NCBI GenBank assembly: GCA_018806915.1
Contig: JAGKQI010000061.1
Span: 1,302,001 to 1,366,000, forward strand
Source: Phytophthora colocasiae
Lineage: Eukaryota; Oomycota; Peronosporomycetes; Peronosporales; Peronosporaceae
Length of the DNA: 64,000 nt
Direction of reading: 5' to 3'
Made by a program: the position numbers and the translations under genes. The notes under the pieces were generated by a model. It saw only the letters and a program-made list of their open reading frames with translations, searched no databases and was not told the DNA's origin. The first letter of the stretch is position 1, and every line of letters starts with the position of its first letter. Below, in pieces: positions 63,901 to 64,000 of the stretch.

Positions 63901-64000
63901 CTTGGCAAGCGGGTAGTTTTGCGGCGATCGGGCAAGGTTGGTACCCGCAAACCAACTCGTCGTGAGCTGCTCTGCCATGAAGACGGTGACGCTGACAATG
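60955..64000 (+). mobile_element. piggyBac element (continues past the window)
   Basis: The left end is at TTAA (60951-60954) with CCCCTCAGGTACCAACGTCG, and two copies of the palindromic 15-mer GTCGTAAGTTACGAC (60971-60985, 61002-61016) lie just inside. The transposase gene below follows. The right end is not in the window. The related MITE at 51276 shares the end and the 15-mer. Confidence 0.9.
61233..64000 (+). CDS. piggyBac transposase, three exons, 3'-truncated by window
   Basis: Exons 61233-61416, 61473-62784 and 62862 to the window end, with introns of 56 and 77 bp that restore the frame (FVGEDAVVTFAI; CHRFEVYVGKRD). The N-terminal 200 residues are acidic. The DDE_Tnp_1_7 core holds FSFDEGVLPATSKRNTTRMF (first D), LVVIDRFYSSVPLAIQL (second D), GVVDVHDQLRLQSYSIQ (third D). 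A C-terminal Cys-rich region follows (CKVCALL, YYCEDCSQ, CFLCPKSRH). No stop before 64000, so it appears intact and may be active; it probably recognises the MITE ends described above. Confidence 0.93.

Overview
The window looks like nuclear DNA of an oomycete, most likely Phytophthora or a close relative. Eukaryotic genes are tightly packed and carry short GT-AG introns of about 55-130 bp. The ankyrin-repeat fragments and the mix of Ty1/copia, Ty3/gypsy, PIF/Harbinger, piggyBac and small TIR elements are typical of Phytophthora gene-sparse regions. The species cannot be fixed from sequence alone. I see no tRNA, rRNA or CRISPR array.

Region 1 (1-21.7 kb) is an accessory, rearranged block. After one spliced unknown gene (212-1057) come two direct tandem copies of a unit of about 3.99 kb (1434-5419 and 5420-9407) and a partial third. 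Each unit carries a single-exon gene of a multicopy family that may have a PD-(D/E)XK (Uma2-like) fold, plus broken pieces of a metallo-beta-lactamase gene, a coiled-coil gene, a proline/serine-rich gene and an ankyrin gene. The partial third unit is also the left arm of a large inverted repeat (9356-15523 against 18574-20128). A young, intact Ty1/copia element (10832-15411) sits inside that arm. Between the outer arms is a second, inner inverted repeat made of a fragment of a diverged PUS7 paralogue, with a metallo-beta-lactamase fragment as the loop. Ankyrin debris follows to 21.7 kb.

Region 2 (21.8-32.0 kb) is a compact housekeeping island. It holds an aspartic-protease-like membrane protein with degenerate catalytic motifs, the phenylalanyl-tRNA synthetase alpha subunit, the pseudouridine synthase PUS7, a mitochondrial SLC25 carrier and an eleven-exon cation diffusion facilitator. 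PheRS and PUS7 are divergent and share a 186-bp spacer.

Region 3 (32-36 kb) has an intact PIF/Harbinger transposase beside a short Harbinger derivative with its own terminal inverted repeats. Region 4 (37.6-43.1 kb) is a second housekeeping island: an SSN6/CYC8-type TPR corepressor, the Brix-domain ribosome biogenesis factor PPAN/SSF1, and a coiled-coil, SR-rich gene of unknown function.

Region 5 (43.2-64 kb) is layered transposon territory. A paralogue of the SR/coiled-coil gene is split by a Harbinger element. A truncated SGNH hydrolase and a MULE-like ORF (split by an insertion with a 16-bp target duplication) follow. A membrane-protein gene is split by a Ty3/gypsy element that itself holds two MITEs. 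A third SR/coiled-coil paralogue is cut by a piggyBac element whose spliced transposase runs off the window end. In several cases, removing the insert together with one target-site copy restores the host reading frame, so the order of insertions can be read directly.
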